64,000 nt of DNA from Siccibacter turicensis LMG 23730 (GTDB lineage: Bacteria > Pseudomonadota > Gammaproteobacteria > Enterobacterales > Enterobacteriaceae), in contig NZ_AWFZ01000017.1 of NCBI RefSeq assembly GCF_000463155.2, forward strand, positions 433,653 to 497,652, given 5' to 3'. Under the pieces are notes generated by a model, which made no database searches, was not told the DNA's origin, and saw only the letters and a program-made list of their open reading frames with translations. Shown here piece by piece: positions 1-12,903 of this stretch; position 1 is the first letter of the stretch; each line of letters starts with the position of its first letter. The translations under genes were made by a program, and so were the position numbers.

Positions 1-2581
1 ACCGATGGCGGTGGGTGCGATCCAGACGCGGCTGGTTGAGAAAAACCTGCGCTGCGACGCCAACATTATTGTCGAAACCGCCAGCGCCCGGGATCCGCAC
101 CACTTTGCCGTGCTGCTGGGCTTCGGTGCCACCGCGATCTATCCGTACCTTGCCTATGAAACCCTGGCAAAACTGATTGATACCGGCGCTATTGAGAAAA
201 ATTACCGTAGCGTGATGCTGAACTACCGCAACGGCATTAACAAAGGTCTGTATAAGATCATGTCCAAAATGGGCATTTCGACCATCGCCTCCTATCGCTG
301 CTCGAAGCTGTTTGAAGCGGTCGGACTGCATGATGAGGTGTCATCCCTCTGCTTCCAGGGCGTGGTCAGCCGCATCGGCGGCGCCGGGTTTGCGGATTTC
401 CAGCAGGACCTGCTGAACCTGTCGAAGCGTGCCTGGCTGGTGCGTAAGCCGCTGGAACAGGGCGGTCTGCTGAAGTACGTCCACGGCGGCGAATACCACG
501 CCTACAACCCGGACGTGGTCCGCACCCTTCAACAGGCGGTGCAGAGCGGCGAGTACAGCGACTATCAACACTACGCGAAGCTGGTTAACGAACGTCCGGC
601 GGCGACGCTGCGCGATCTGCTGGCGCTTAATCCGCAGGGTGAGGCGGTCAGCCTGGATGACGTCGAGTCTGCCAGCGAACTGTTCAAGCGTTTCGATACC
701 GCGGCCATGTCTATCGGGGCGTTAAGCCCGGAAGCGCATGAAGCGCTGGCCGAAGCGATGAACAGCATCGGCGGCAACTCCAACTCCGGGGAAGGCGGCG
801 AAGATCCGGCGCGCTACGGCACCAACAAAGTGTCGCGCATTAAGCAGGTCGCATCCGGCCGCTTCGGCGTGACGCCGGCGTATCTGGTCAATGCCGATGT
901 TATCCAGATTAAAGTCGCTCAGGGTGCCAAGCCGGGTGAAGGCGGCCAGCTGCCGGGCGACAAAGTGACGCCCTACATTGCCAAACTGCGCTACTCGGTG
1001 CCGGGCGTGACGCTGATCTCCCCGCCGCCGCACCATGATATCTACTCGATTGAAGATCTCGCGCAGCTGATTTTCGACCTCAAACAGGTCAACCCGAAAG
1101 CGATGATCTCCGTGAAGCTGGTCTCCGAGCCGGGCGTGGGCACTATCGCCACCGGCGTGGCGAAGGCCTATGCGGATCTCATCACCATCGCCGGCTACGA
1201 CGGCGGCACCGGCGCCAGCCCGCTCTCCTCCGTGAAATACGCGGGCTGTCCGTGGGAGCTGGGCCTGGTGGAAACCCAGCAGGCGCTGGTGGCGAACGGG
1301 TTGCGTCATAAGATCCGTTTGCAGGTTGATGGCGGTCTGAAAACCGGGCTCGACATCATCAAAGCGGCCATTCTCGGTGCGGAAAGCTTCGGCTTCGGTA
1401 CCGGCCCGATGGTTGCGCTGGGCTGTAAATACCTGCGTATTTGCCACCTGAACAACTGCGCCACCGGCGTAGCGACCCAGGATGAGAAACTGCGTAAGAA
1501 CCACTATCACGGCCTGCCGTTCAAAGTGACCAACTACTTTGAATTTATCGCGCGCGAAACCCGTGAACTGATGGCGCAGCTCGGCGTTACGCGTCTGGTG
1601 GATCTGATTGGCCGCACCGACCTGCTGAAGGTGCTGGACGGCTTTACGGCGAAGCAGCAGAAGCTGGATCTCTCCCGCCTGCTGGAAACCGCTGAGCCGC
1701 ATCCGGGCAAAGCGCTGCACTGCACCGAGCACAACCCGCCGTTTGATAACGGCGTGCTGAACGCGCAGCTGCTGAACCAGGCGAAGCCGTATGTGGATGA
1801 CCGCCAGAGCAAAACCTTCTGGTTCGATATCCGCAACACCGACCGCTCGGTGGGCGCCTCGCTGTCCGGCTACATCGCCCGTATCCACGGCGATCAGGGC
1901 CTGGCATCCGATCCTATCCGGGCGCACTTCAGCGGTACCGCAGGCCAGAGTTTTGGCGTGTGGAACGCCGGTGGCGTGGAGCTTTACCTGACCGGGGATG
2001 CCAACGACTACGTCGGTAAAGGCATGGCCGGCGGTCTGCTGGCGGTGCGTCCGCCGGTGGGGTCTGCGTTCCGCAGCCACGAAGCGAGCATCATCGGTAA
2101 CACCTGCCTCTACGGCGCCACCGGCGGGCGTCTGTACGCCGCGGGCCGTGCGGGCGAGCGTTTCGCGGTGCGTAACTCCGGCGCGATTACCGTGGTGGAA
2201 GGCATCGGTGATAACGGCTGTGAATATATGACCGGTGGCATCGTCTGTATTCTTGGCAAAACCGGGGTGAACTTTGGCGCGGGCATGACCGGCGGTTTCG
2301 CCTACGTGCTGGATGAAGACGGCGAGTTCCGTAAGCGCGTGAACCCGGAGCTGGTGGAAGTGCTGAGCGTTGACGATCTGGCGATTCACGAAGAGCACCT
2401 GCGTGGCCTGATTACCGAGCACGTCCAGCAAACCGGCTCTCAGCGTGGGGAAGAGATTCTGGCAAACTGGCCGGCGTTCTCCACCAAATTCGCGCTGGTT
2501 AAACCGAAGTCCAGTGATGTAAAAGCATTGTTGGGTCACCGTAGTCGTTCCGCAGCCGAGCTGCGGGTGCAGGCGCAGTAA
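1..2581 (+). CDS. gltB: Glutamate synthase (NADPH) large subunit, 5' end outside window
   Basis: Large subunit of NADPH-dependent glutamate synthase, which makes glutamate from glutamine and 2-oxoglutarate in the cytoplasm. Only about 858 C-terminal residues are present; the E. coli protein is close to 1,486, so the N-terminal amidotransferase domain and part of the central domain lie before base 1. What remains is the FMN-binding synthase domain (GGEDPARYG near bases 795-820 and glycine-rich barrel loops). A C-x5-C-x4-C pattern ([12 protein letters not shown], about bases 1425-1460) supplies the 3Fe-4S cluster ligands. The C-terminal GXGXG beta-helix domain follows (repeated GxxG motifs, about bases 1900-2330). 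The frame is open to the window edge, and the first ATG at base 5 is internal. gltD follows after 9 bases, so the two are cotranscribed. Confidence 0.97.
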   Translation, partial: PMAVGAIQTRLVEKNLRCDANIIVETASARDPHHFAVLLGFGATAIYPYLAYETLAKLIDTGAIEKNYRSVMLNYRNGINKGLYKIMSKMGISTIASYRCSKLFEAVGLHDEVSSLCFQGVVSRIGGAGFADFQQDLLNLSKRAWLVRKPLEQGGLLKYVHGGEYHAYNPDVVRTLQQAVQSGEYSDYQHYAKLVNERPAATLRDLLALNPQGEAVSLDDVESASELFKRFDTAAMSIGALSPEAHEALAEAMNSIGGNSNSGEGGEDPARYGTNKVSRIKQVASGRFGVTPAYLVNADVIQIKVAQGAKPGEGGQLPGDKVTPYIAKLRYSVPGVTLISPPPHHDIYSIEDLAQLIFDLKQVNPKAMISVKLVSEPGVGTIATGVAKAYADLITIAGYDGGTGASPLSSVKYAGCPWELGLVETQQALVANGLRHKIRLQVDGGLKTGLDIIKAAILGAESFGFGTGPMVALGCKYLRICHLNNCATGVATQDEKLRKNHYHGLPFKVTNYFEFIARETRELMAQLGVTRLVDLIGRTDLLKVLDGFTAKQQKLDLSRLLETAEPHPGKALHCTEHNPPFDNGVLNAQLLNQAKPYVDDRQSKTFWFDIRNTDRSVGASLSGYIARIHGDQGLASDPIRAHFSGTAGQSFGVWNAGGVELYLTGDANDYVGKGMAGGLLAVRPPVGSAFRSHEASIIGNTCLYGATGGRLYAAGRAGERFAVRNSGAITVVEGIGDNGCEYMTGGIVCILGKTGVNFGAGMTGGFAYVLDEDGEFRKRVNPELVEVLSVDDLAIHEEHLRGLITEHVQQTGSQRGEEILANWPAFSTKFALVKPKSSDVKALLGHRSRSAAELRVQAQ

Positions 2582-4009
<1,428 letters not shown>

Positions 4010-4022
4010 AACGGGTAATACG

Positions 4023-4050
4023 AAACGGGCCTGATAACAGGCCCGTTTTT

Positions 4051-4052
<2 letters not shown>
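4023..4052 (+). terminator. Rho-independent terminator of gltBD
   Basis: Perfect inverted repeat AAACGGGCCT / AGGCCCGTTT with a 6-base loop, followed by a run of T. It begins 13 bases after the gltD stop. The left arm carries few A residues, so it should work mainly in the gltD direction, although it also sits at the end of nanQ on the other strand. Confidence 0.85.
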
Positions 4053-5386
<1,334 letters not shown>

Positions 5387-5390
<4 letters not shown>

Positions 5391-6076
5391 TGCCTCTCCT
5401 CCCGCAGCGCATCCTGATACCACTGGCAGATGTGCTCCAGCCGGGTGATGGCGGAGCCGACGGTTACCGCCCAGGCGCCGTGTGCGATCGCCGCGGCGGC
5501 CAGCTCCGGCGTGTTGTAGCGCCCCTCGGCAATCACCCGGCATCCGGCCTGGTGCAAGGCGCTTACCAGCGCGAGATCCGGCGCTTTCGGCGTGTCAGGC
5601 GTCAGGTAGCCCGACAGCGTGGTGCCGATTAGCTCCGCCCCGAGCCGGTGGCACTCAAGCCCATCCTCCAGCGTGGCGCAGTCCGCCATCGCCAGCAAAC
5701 CGTGCTGGTGAATGCGCGCCAGCAGCGCCTCCACCGACACCGGCCGAACGCGGTCGGTGCCGTCAAACGCAATAATGCTGGCCCCGGCCTGCGCCAGGGC
5801 ATCCACATCCTCCAGCCAGGGAGTAATGCGCACCGGCGTCTCGGGCAGGTCGCGCTTGATGATGCCGATAATCGGGATACTCACCCGCGCGCGGGTCGCC
5901 CGCAGATTCTCAATGCCTTCAATGCGCAGCGCCATCGCCCCGGCCTGCTCGGCGGCCAGCGCCATCGCGGCCACAAACGCGGGGGTATCCAGCGGGCTAC
6001 CCGGCACCGGCTGGCAGGACACAATCAGGCCGCCGCTGGTGGTAATGCCCGCCTCCAGTTGTTCAATCAGTGTCAT
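5387..6076 (-). CDS. nanE: N-acylglucosamine-6-phosphate 2-epimerase
   Basis: Converts ManNAc-6-phosphate to GlcNAc-6-phosphate, which then enters the amino sugar pathway (nagA/nagB, not in this window). The 229-residue TIM barrel shows the family markers: SCQP near residue 20, GIIKRD near 72, AFDGTDR near 127 and a late AEGRYN motif with a conserved glutamate. Start is an ATG 5 bases after the nanT stop, and the stop overlaps the nanK start. Length and motifs are complete. Confidence 0.95.
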
Positions 6077-6081
6077 CGTCT

Positions 6082-7572
6082 TTACCCTTTGTTTTTTATG
6101 ATTTCGCCGCTGGCACAGCCGCGCCCGATGGCACCGCTGAACGGTTTACCGTCAATCGCATCGTGGGTGCGTAACGCATCGGGCCGCAGCCAGCGCTGAA
6201 CCCGGGACGGCATATCCAGGCCGATAAGCAGGATCACCACGAAGGTCAGGCTGAACGACAGCGACCCCAGCGCGGTGCCTAAATCCAGACGCTGCGCGAT
6301 AACGGCACCGATGACCGGGGCCAGCGCGCCACCCAGCGCGCCGACGTTATAGGTGAATCCCAGGCCCGCCGCGCGCTGATCGGTATCGAAGTAGCCGCCA
6401 ATCAGTTTAGGTAAAATCCCGGAGATCCCCTGCCCCAGCATCTGCTGGAAAAACAGCAGCAGGCCGAGTACCCAGACGCTGGTGCCGCCGATGGCGAATA
6501 CCGGAACGATCAGCAGCTGGGACGCCAGCAGACTCCAGACATAGGCCTTGCGTGTCCCCAGCCAGTCACCGAGGAAACCGCCAACGCAGCAGCCTACCGC
6601 GGCACCGAAGCCGCTGAAAAACAGCACGGTTGCGACGGTTGACGGCGTGTAAGCCAGCTCGGTTTTAAGGTAGGTCGGGAGCAGCGCCTGAATCGGCCAG
6701 GAGTAGAGGAAAGCGAACAGCACGACGATCATCAGCATCACGCCGGTGGGCCAGCGCCCGCCGCTGCTCTGCACCATAAAGCTGATAAAGATCCCGGCGC
6801 TCAGCAGGCCAAGCGCGGCCACCAGCGCGGCGTTTTGCAACTCCCCGGCAAAACAGAACCACAGCGCGGTCGCTGCCGCGACGGTCATCAGCATATTGAT
6901 AAGGCGATGTTTGCCGCGATAGAGGATATCCACCATGGTACGCACCGGCGCTTTGCCAGCGTGCCGCTCCTTCCAGTCATGCGCTTCCGGAATGTTTTTA
7001 CGCAGCCACAGCGCAAACACAATCGGCACGATGCCGATGAAAAACAGCGCGCGCCAGCCCCAGACCGGGACGACCAGGCTGTAGACCTGAGCGGCGATCA
7101 CCGCCCCTACCGAAAAGCCGGATATCAGGAAACCGCTGGCTTTGTTGCGCAGGTGCTTCGGCCAGCTTTCAATGACATAGGTGGCGCTGGAGCCATATTC
7201 GCCCGCCATCCCCATGCCAATCACCAGTCGGGCGATAAACATGGTGGTGTAGCCCGGCGCCAGCCCGCAGGCCAGCGTGCCTACAGAGAAGAGAATAATA
7301 CTGCTGACCATGGCCAGACGGCGGCCGTAGCGGTCACCCATCGCGCCGAGCATCAGCCCGCCGAACCAGCGCGATATAAACGCCGCCGAGATAAGGCTCG
7401 CGGCCTCGACCGTGGTCAGGCCGAACTCACCCTGAATTTCGGTGAGCACCAGGGCAATCAATACAAAATCAAAACCATCAAGCAAATATCCCACCCAGGC
7501 GGCGCTGAATGCACGCCACTGCGCCCGGTTGAGATGACGGTACCACGGGATATTCTGGACTGACGTACTCAT
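6082..7572 (-). CDS. nanT: Sialic acid:proton symporter (MFS)
   Basis: Inner-membrane major facilitator transporter that takes up free N-acetylneuraminate with protons. At 496 residues it matches E. coli NanT, whose family has 14 rather than 12 membrane spans. Hydrophobic segments run along the whole length, with the MFS loop motif [10 protein letters not shown] after span 2. A GGGAG ribosome site precedes the ATG. The gap to nanA is 81 bases and contains a strong hairpin, listed separately, that may lower expression or protect the nanA 3' end. The last 40 residues are hydrophilic and cytoplasmic. Confidence 0.95.
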   Translation of the reverse strand: MSTSVQNIPWYRHLNRAQWRAFSAAWVGYLLDGFDFVLIALVLTEIQGEFGLTTVEAASLISAAFISRWFGGLMLGAMGDRYGRRLAMVSSIILFSVGTLACGLAPGYTTMFIARLVIGMGMAGEYGSSATYVIESWPKHLRNKASGFLISGFSVGAVIAAQVYSLVVPVWGWRALFFIGIVPIVFALWLRKNIPEAHDWKERHAGKAPVRTMVDILYRGKHRLINMLMTVAAATALWFCFAGELQNAALVAALGLLSAGIFISFMVQSSGGRWPTGVMLMIVVLFAFLYSWPIQALLPTYLKTELAYTPSTVATVLFFSGFGAAVGCCVGGFLGDWLGTRKAYVWSLLASQLLIVPVFAIGGTSVWVLGLLLFFQQMLGQGISGILPKLIGGYFDTDQRAAGLGFTYNVGALGGALAPVIGAVIAQRLDLGTALGSLSFSLTFVVILLIGLDMPSRVQRWLRPDALRTHDAIDGKPFSGAIGRGCASGEIIKNKG

Positions 7573-7625
7573 CGGTATCTCCCGCGATGGGCGGTGCCCA
7601 TAGCTGTTTTGTAGGGTCGGGTAAG

Positions 7626-7655
7626 CGGTGCCGGAGAGCCCGGCACCGGTTTTTT
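7626..7655 (+). terminator. Hairpin in the nanA-nanT gap, T-run on the plus strand
   Basis: Inverted repeat CGGTGCCGG / CCGGCACCG (9 bp, 5-base loop). The T-run lies on the plus strand, so it looks like an intrinsic terminator for transcription antisense to nanA. For the operon mRNA (minus strand) it is a stable intercistronic hairpin without a U-tail, just after the nanA stop. It could set the nanA:nanT ratio through mRNA stability. Function is inferred. Confidence 0.5.
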
Positions 7656-8547
7656 AGCGCTGTTCTTGTTGGAGCTGTTGCGCTAATGCTTTCAGTTCAG
7701 GCAGATATTTTTCATCAACCGGGGCAAAGGGTTTGCGGCACAGCGGCACGGCCACCACATCCATGTAATGCAGCACGGTTTTCAGGCCGCGGAAAACCCC
7801 GACCTTGATCAGCAGATCGATAACCCGGTTGCATTCGCTTTGCAGAGCCTGCGCGCGGGCGATGTCTCCCGCCTTCAACGCGCTGACAATGCCCTGATAG
7901 CGCCAGCCCATGATGTTGTAAGTGCTGCCGATACCGCCATCGGCGCCCGCCAGCAGGCCGGAAGCAAAGATCTCGTCATAGCCGTTATAAAGCACCAGAT
8001 CCGGATGCGCGCGGCGGATCTGCTCCATCTGAAAGAGATCGCCGGAGGTCTGTTTCAGCGCGGCCACGCCGGGCAGCGTCACCAGGGTGTTGATCTGATC
8101 GAGCGTAAGCTTTACGCCGCTCAGCGCCGGGATGTTGTAGACCACCATCGGCAGGCCATCCGCGGAATCAATAATCGCCCGGTAGTGATCGCAGTGCTCC
8201 TCGAAGCTGAACGGGTAATAAAACGGCGTGACGGCGGAGACGGCATCATAGCCATAACGGCTGGCGGCTTCGGCAAGCTGTTGGCTCTCGTGGGTGCTGA
8301 CGGTTCCGACATGGGCGATCAGCGTGAGTTTCCCCTTCGCTTCTTCGGCGACGATCTCCAGCACCTCCTCGCGCTCGGCGCCGCTTTGCACAAATGCCTC
8401 CCCGGTCGAGCCTCCCACGTACAGCCCATCCATCCCCTGCTGAATGTTAAAACGCACCAGCCGGCGCAGGCTCTCTTTGTCCAGTTTCTGTTGATTATCA
8501 AACGGTGTCAGTAGTGCGGGCATCACCCCACGTAGCGTTGTGTTCAT
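7654..8547 (-). CDS. nanA: N-acetylneuraminate lyase
   Basis: Cleaves N-acetylneuraminate to N-acetylmannosamine and pyruvate, the first cytoplasmic step of sialic acid use. The 297-residue class I aldolase TIM barrel has the GGSTGE pyruvate-binding motif at 45-50, Tyr137 (VVYNIP) and the Schiff-base Lys165 (ALKQTSGD), at the same numbers as in E. coli. The ATG is preceded by an AGGTAA site. First gene of the nan operon; the NanR operator lies 35-57 bases upstream of the start codon. Confidence 0.97.
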   Translation of the reverse strand: MNTTLRGVMPALLTPFDNQQKLDKESLRRLVRFNIQQGMDGLYVGGSTGEAFVQSGAEREEVLEIVAEEAKGKLTLIAHVGTVSTHESQQLAEAASRYGYDAVSAVTPFYYPFSFEEHCDHYRAIIDSADGLPMVVYNIPALSGVKLTLDQINTLVTLPGVAALKQTSGDLFQMEQIRRAHPDLVLYNGYDEIFASGLLAGADGGIGSTYNIMGWRYQGIVSALKAGDIARAQALQSECNRVIDLLIKVGVFRGLKTVLHYMDVVAVPLCRKPFAPVDEKYLPELKALAQQLQQEQR

Positions 8548-8581
8548 CTTTACCTCGTTGCGAAACGTTCACGTTCATCTG

Positions 8582-8604
8582 TATACCTTTATACCTGTTA
8601 TACC
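8582..8604 (-). promoter_or_regulatory. NanR operator: three GGTATA direct repeats
   Basis: On the minus strand, reading toward nanA, three copies of GGTATA occur at 8599-8604, 8590-8595 and 8582-8587, separated by 3 and 2 bases. This is the layout described for the E. coli nanA operator bound by NanR. The site sits where it would block the nanATEKQ promoter, and sialic acid would relieve repression. The match is exact for all three hexamers. Confidence 0.93.
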
Positions 8605-8684
8605 AGACTAAAGAAGCAGCAATAGGGGCGCATGTCGCTTATGTGCGATCGATCCCAATAAACGATCGTTTTACGAGGAAAGGG

Positions 8685-9470
8685 TTACGGCTGTTTACTG
8701 CTGGCACGCAGGGCATGCCAGGTCGCAAATACGCTGGTGAGGTGGGTCTGCAGGGCGCGATCGGCCTCGTCAGGATCGCGGCGGCGGATCGCATCAACAA
8801 TGGCGATATGCTGCTGATAGCTGAGGTTATTGTGCTCGTGCAGTTCGCGATCCGCCACTTTGGGACGTGCGGCGATAAGCCAGTCGAGCAGCGCACCGTG
8901 AATGGTCAGGAAGATAGGGTTACCCGGGATGCCGGCCAGCACGCGGTGGAAATCAACGTCGGAGCGAATAAACAGCGCGTTGTCGTCCAGCGAGCGCTGG
9001 TTAATCTCCAGCGCCTTTTCCAGCTGTTTCACCTGCTCGTCGGTGGCGTGCTCCGCGGCGTAGCGCACCAGGCTTGATTCAAAAAACAGGCGCAGCTGTT
9101 CAAAATGCGCAATCCCACCAGGATGAGCGAGGAAATCCTTCGCCATGCCGGAGAGCTCACCGATGATGGTGTCCGCGGAGGGGCGGGAGATCCGCGCGCG
9201 TTCACCGTTATTGATTTGCACCAGCCCTTTGCGCTTGAGCGCGGCCAACGCTTCACGTACCGAGGGGCGCCCCACGTTAAAGAATGCCATCAGTTCGCGT
9301 TCGGAGGGCAGCTGCTGCTCCCCTTCGCCAAACTCGCCCCGACGGATCATCTGCTCCAGCTCTTCCTCGACCATTTCCGAGAGCTTTTTGCGCGCCAACG
9401 GACGACGCGACAACGTGCGACCGAGGGTGTCAGGGGTTTTGTCACTGTTTTCTTCGCCGGGAGTACGCAT
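8685..9470 (-). CDS. nanR: Sialic acid-responsive repressor, GntR/FadR type
   Basis: Represses the nan operon and releases DNA when N-acetylneuraminate binds. The protein has 261 residues: an N-terminal arm, a winged helix-turn-helix of GntR type ([20 protein letters not shown], roughly 60-80) and an FCD effector domain in the C-terminal half. I chose the ATG at 9468-9470 ([10 protein letters not shown]) because it gives the E. coli length; an upstream in-frame extension of 54 residues is unlike the family. It lies 137 bases before nanA in the same direction, with the operator between them, so nanR likely has its own promoter and is not under that operator. Confidence 0.94.
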   Translation of the reverse strand: MRTPGEENSDKTPDTLGRTLSRRPLARKKLSEMVEEELEQMIRRGEFGEGEQQLPSERELMAFFNVGRPSVREALAALKRKGLVQINNGERARISRPSADTIIGELSGMAKDFLAHPGGIAHFEQLRLFFESSLVRYAAEHATDEQVKQLEKALEINQRSLDDNALFIRSDVDFHRVLAGIPGNPIFLTIHGALLDWLIAARPKVADRELHEHNNLSYQQHIAIVDAIRRRDPDEADRALQTHLTSVFATWHALRASSKQP

Positions 9471-9809
9471 AAACGCCGTGTTCTGTGAAGTGGTAAGAAA
9501 TAAACAATCATCATGATAACACAGGAAAATCGGGGGTGCGAAAAGCAACCGCCGGGTTACGTTGGCCGGTGGAGGGCTGGCCACAGCAGGCAGCGTGCAG
9601 ACCAGCAGGAAAGAGAATCTCCGCTCGGACAACGCCGCAATAAATATACAAAATAAAAATATAAGCTCTTATTTCATAAATAAACCACATCATTCAAAAC
9701 GCAGAAAATATAGAGATTTTGGCCACCTTCACTTTATTAAAAAAAACGCATACACTTGCCGACCTTTAAAGGGAGTAGCAGTTTACTCATTATTATATGG
9801 GACGTAATT
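9471..9809. other. AT-rich intergenic region before the autotransporter
   Basis: This holds the divergent promoters of nanR (minus) and the autotransporter (plus). From about 9640 to 9760 the sequence is strongly AT-rich (runs such as AATAAATATACAAAATAAAA), unlike the GC-rich flanks. A short open frame (9562-9807) runs through it but looks like chance. No GGTATA repeat, tRNA or insertion sequence is visible. Confidence 0.6.
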
Positions 9810-12308
9810 ATGAATAAATCGAAAGCATTCAGGAAAAATACTATCACCCGATTAATCGCGCATGCTTTTCCCATGGCGCTTTTATTTTCGCCACTGATGG
9901 TCAATGCGACCACCACGGTCGATAAAGATACCAATAGCACTTATGCTCTGATGGGTGATACTGAATACATCATCAACCCGGGCGTTACCATGACAGGGAA
10001 AGAGGGTAAAGCCGGCATCATCGCCTTAGGGGACGATATTGAGTCGATCGTAAACAATGGAACCGTTAAAGGCAACTCAGCCTCGGCTCTTGAGATAAAT
10101 ATCACCGATCAAACATCCTCTATGGTGACCCTGGAGAATAAAGGAAATATAAGTAGCAACACGACGGGTATTGAAGTCATCAATGATAAAAATCTTACTA
10201 TCATAAATACAGGAACCATTTCAGGCGGAACCAGTGCTATTTCTTTTACAGGTAATGGGTCTAATGCCCTCATCCTGAAAGAGGGTTCTAATTTAGAAGG
10301 TGACGTAACTTCTGCGACTTCCACCAACAATACCATTACGCTCAATGAATCTGGAACTGAAGAAGCCAATTTTATTGGTGTTACTAAAGGTCAGGACGGC
10401 TTTAAATCCCTGACGATGGATGGCGACAAGTGGACCCTGACCGGCAACGTTGACCTGATCGGTAGCGCTGCGGACAGCCTGTATGTCAAAACAGGCGCGT
10501 TAACCCTGGGCGGCGACGTCACCAATAAAGGCGGCAGCCTTATCGACAGCGGTGCCTCTCTGCAGCTCGGAACCGGCAGCGGTAAAAATGCCTCGCTGGA
10601 AGGTAATATCGAGAACAACGGCACGCTGATTGTTAACCAGGCAGCGGATTATAGCTGGAACAACGATATCTCCGGTACCGGCCGTCTGATCAAGCAGGAT
10701 GCCAACACCCTGACGCTGGGCGGTAACAACACCTATACCGGCGACAGCGAGCTGAAAGCGGGTACCACGCTGGTGGCACAGGGCGCGACCCTCGGTGCCA
10801 CGGGTAACACGGCTACCCTGACCGTGGATAGCGGCGCCACCTTCGCCTCGGCGGGTACCGTTAACCAGAATCTGCTCATCGCCAGCGGCGGTACGCTTGC
10901 TGCCTGGAACGCCATTAGCGGTAATACGCTGAGCAGCACCGGCGCAGCCTCAACCGGTGACACCATTAACGGCAACGTCACCAACCAGGGCACGCTGCTG
11001 CTCGCCAGCGCCAGCAACACCGCAGGTAACAACTTCGTCATCGACGGCGACTACACCGGCGCACAGGGCAGTACCATCGTCATGAATACCGTCGCCGGCG
11101 ACGACAGCTCGCTGACCGACCATCTGGCTATCACCGGGAATAGCGCAGGCACCTCTTCCGTGGCCGTGGCAAACGTCGGCGGTATGGGGGCGCAAACCCT
11201 CAACGGCATCGAAGTGATTGGCGTAGGCGGCAGCTCCGACGCGGTGTTCACACTGGACAAACCGGTGGTTGCGGGTGCCTGGGAGTACAACCTGAACCAG
11301 CACACCGACGGCAACTGGTACCTGGAGTCAGCGGCGAAACAGCCCGATCCTGACAACGGCGGTAACACTCCGGAAATCTATCGTCCGGAAGTGGGTATCT
11401 ACATGGCGAACTACGTTGCCGCCCAGCAGATGTTCCAGCACAAGCGTGACGACCGTGACCAGGTGATGCTGCGCGACGAAGACGACCTGAACACCTGGAT
11501 GTACGTCAAAGGCCAGTATACCGATGCCAGCATGGCCAATAACAACCTGGACTATGACATCTCATCAACCGTGATGCAGCTGGGTAGCGACGTGATGTCA
11601 ACCTGGCTGTCCAACGGCACGTTGCATAGCGGGTTCATGCTGGGCGTCGGCCACAGCGATACCAGCGCCAACGCGGCTCACAACGACCGTTCTTCATCCG
11701 GTAACGTAGAGGGTTACAACGTCGGGCTCTATGCGACCTGGCAGCAGGATCAAACCAAACGTCTTGGTGGCTACATTGACACCTGGATTGCCTATCACTG
11801 GTTTGATAACCAGGTTATCGGCGACGATATGCCGGATGAGCACTACAGCAGCCAGGGGGTTGCCGGATCGGTGGAGGTGGGTCACGCCTGGCTGCTGCCT
11901 TCAGAGCAACCGCGGACCTTCAAAATTGAGCCGCAGATTCAGGCTATCTACAGCAATCTCGATCAGAACGATCACGTGGAAGCTAACGGCACCCGCATCA
12001 CGACCTCAGAGTACGACTCTCTGACCACCCGTCTCGGTGTGCGCGTCGGCTATGTGGATCAGGTCAACGTTGAAGCATGGCAGCCGTATGTGGGTGCCCA
12101 CTGGATCAGCGGCAACGGCCAGAGCGACATGAGCTTTAACGACGAGAAGCTTGATTCCGGCGTTGCCGATGAGCGTTATCAGGCGGAAACCGGCATCACC
12201 GGTAATCTGAACCCGACCACCACCATCTCGCTGCGCGCGGTGGGTGAATGGGGTGAAAACGACTGGTCGTCTTACTCAGGCCACGTACTGCTGAACCACC
12301 GCTGGTAG
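9810..12308 (+). CDS. Autotransporter (type Va secreted) with beta-helix passenger
   Basis: 832-residue protein predicted to export its own passenger domain across the outer membrane. Residues 1-33 form a signal peptide (basic start, hydrophobic MALLFSPLMV, likely cut after VNA). The passenger (about 34-510) is rich in short N/G/T/S repeats typical of a right-handed beta-helix and contains a PATR-type unit (LTLGGNNTYTGDSELKAG, near residue 300). The barrel starts near residue 521 (EIYRPEVGIYMANY) and ends in an aromatic residue (NHRW), as usual for BAM-inserted barrels. The ATG at 9810 is preferred over an upstream TTG because the signal peptide begins there. The first ~190 codons are much more AT-rich than the rest. 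No protease motif was seen, so adhesion or aggregation is more likely than proteolysis, but the function is unknown. E. coli K-12, from memory, has dcuD here. Confidence 0.88.
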   Translation: MNKSKAFRKNTITRLIAHAFPMALLFSPLMVNATTTVDKDTNSTYALMGDTEYIINPGVTMTGKEGKAGIIALGDDIESIVNNGTVKGNSASALEINITDQTSSMVTLENKGNISSNTTGIEVINDKNLTIINTGTISGGTSAISFTGNGSNALILKEGSNLEGDVTSATSTNNTITLNESGTEEANFIGVTKGQDGFKSLTMDGDKWTLTGNVDLIGSAADSLYVKTGALTLGGDVTNKGGSLIDSGASLQLGTGSGKNASLEGNIENNGTLIVNQAADYSWNNDISGTGRLIKQDANTLTLGGNNTYTGDSELKAGTTLVAQGATLGATGNTATLTVDSGATFASAGTVNQNLLIASGGTLAAWNAISGNTLSSTGAASTGDTINGNVTNQGTLLLASASNTAGNNFVIDGDYTGAQGSTIVMNTVAGDDSSLTDHLAITGNSAGTSSVAVANVGGMGAQTLNGIEVIGVGGSSDAVFTLDKPVVAGAWEYNLNQHTDGNWYLESAAKQPDPDNGGNTPEIYRPEVGIYMANYVAAQQMFQHKRDDRDQVMLRDEDDLNTWMYVKGQYTDASMANNNLDYDISSTVMQLGSDVMSTWLSNGTLHSGFMLGVGHSDTSANAAHNDRSSSGNVEGYNVGLYATWQQDQTKRLGGYIDTWIAYHWFDNQVIGDDMPDEHYSSQGVAGSVEVGHAWLLPSEQPRTFKIEPQIQAIYSNLDQNDHVEANGTRITTSEYDSLTTRLGVRVGYVDQVNVEAWQPYVGAHWISGNGQSDMSFNDEKLDSGVADERYQAETGITGNLNPTTTISLRAVGEWGENDWSSYSGHVLLNHRW

Positions 12309-12357
12309 CCAGCGGTCATGCGGGCGGTTACGGCTGCCCGCAGGGTGTACAGGCACA

Positions 12358-12391
12358 AAAAAGCCGGCGGGATCTCCCTGCCGGCTTTTAT
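12358..12391. terminator. Bidirectional terminator between the autotransporter and sspB
   Basis: Hairpin AAGCCGGC ... GCCGGCTT extended by three inner pairs, with an A-run on the left and T-run on the right. It lies between two converging genes, so it can serve both the autotransporter and sspBA. Confidence 0.85.
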
Positions 12392-12400
12392 TTTGCTGCG

Positions 12401-12898
12401 TTATTTTACCACGCGCAGTGCGGGGCGACCGCCGCGCGGTGGCGGATCGTCGTCCGGAGAGTCGTCGTCATCCTGATGATCCGGTTTGTCACCGTCGATC
12501 ACTGACATTACCGTTTCCGGTTCAGCCTCAGGCGCATCGTCATCGTTCAGACTTGCCATATCACCATCGTAAGCCGTTTCCGGCTCAAACATGGTGCCGG
12601 CACCGTTTTCACGCGCATAAATTGCCAGCACGGCCGCCATCGGAACGGAAACCTGACGCGGCACGCCGCCAAAGCGGGCATTGAAGCGCACTTCGTCGTT
12701 TGCCAGCTCAAGGTTACCCACCGCGCGCGGCGCGATGTTCAGCACAATCTGCCCGTCGCGCGCGTATTCCATCGGCACCTGAACGTCATCCAGCGTGACA
12801 TCGACCACCAGATGTGGCGTCAGCTGGTTGTCGAGCAGCCATTCATAGAAGGCGCGCAGCAGATAAGGGCGGCGTGGAGATAGCTGAGACATATCCAC
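12401..12898 (-). CDS. sspB: ClpXP protease specificity-enhancing factor
   Basis: Adaptor that binds ssrA-tagged proteins and the RseA fragment and delivers them to ClpXP. 165 residues, the E. coli length. The folded N-terminal domain (about 1-110, including MDMSQLSPRRPYLL) binds substrate. An acidic flexible linker rich in D/E/P follows, and the final GRPALRVVK motif docks on ClpX. It starts 5 bases after the sspA stop, so the pair is one operon. Confidence 0.96.
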   Translation of the reverse strand: MDMSQLSPRRPYLLRAFYEWLLDNQLTPHLVVDVTLDDVQVPMEYARDGQIVLNIAPRAVGNLELANDEVRFNARFGGVPRQVSVPMAAVLAIYARENGAGTMFEPETAYDGDMASLNDDDAPEAEPETVMSVIDGDKPDHQDDDDSPDDDPPPRGGRPALRVVK

Positions 12899-12903
12899 GA
12901 GCG

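Noticed and set aside
722-2539. Long open frame on the minus strand within gltB
   Set aside because: It lies fully opposite a conserved gene, lacks family features and has composition expected from GC-rich codon bias.
8640-8684. CGATCG repeats between nanR and its operator as a terminator or CRP site
   Set aside because: The repeats are short and self-complementary, there is no T-run, and the match to a CRP site is poor.
9562-9807. 81-codon frame before the autotransporter
   Set aside because: No ribosome site, low-complexity basic and aromatic residues from an AT-rich control region, no recognisable domain.
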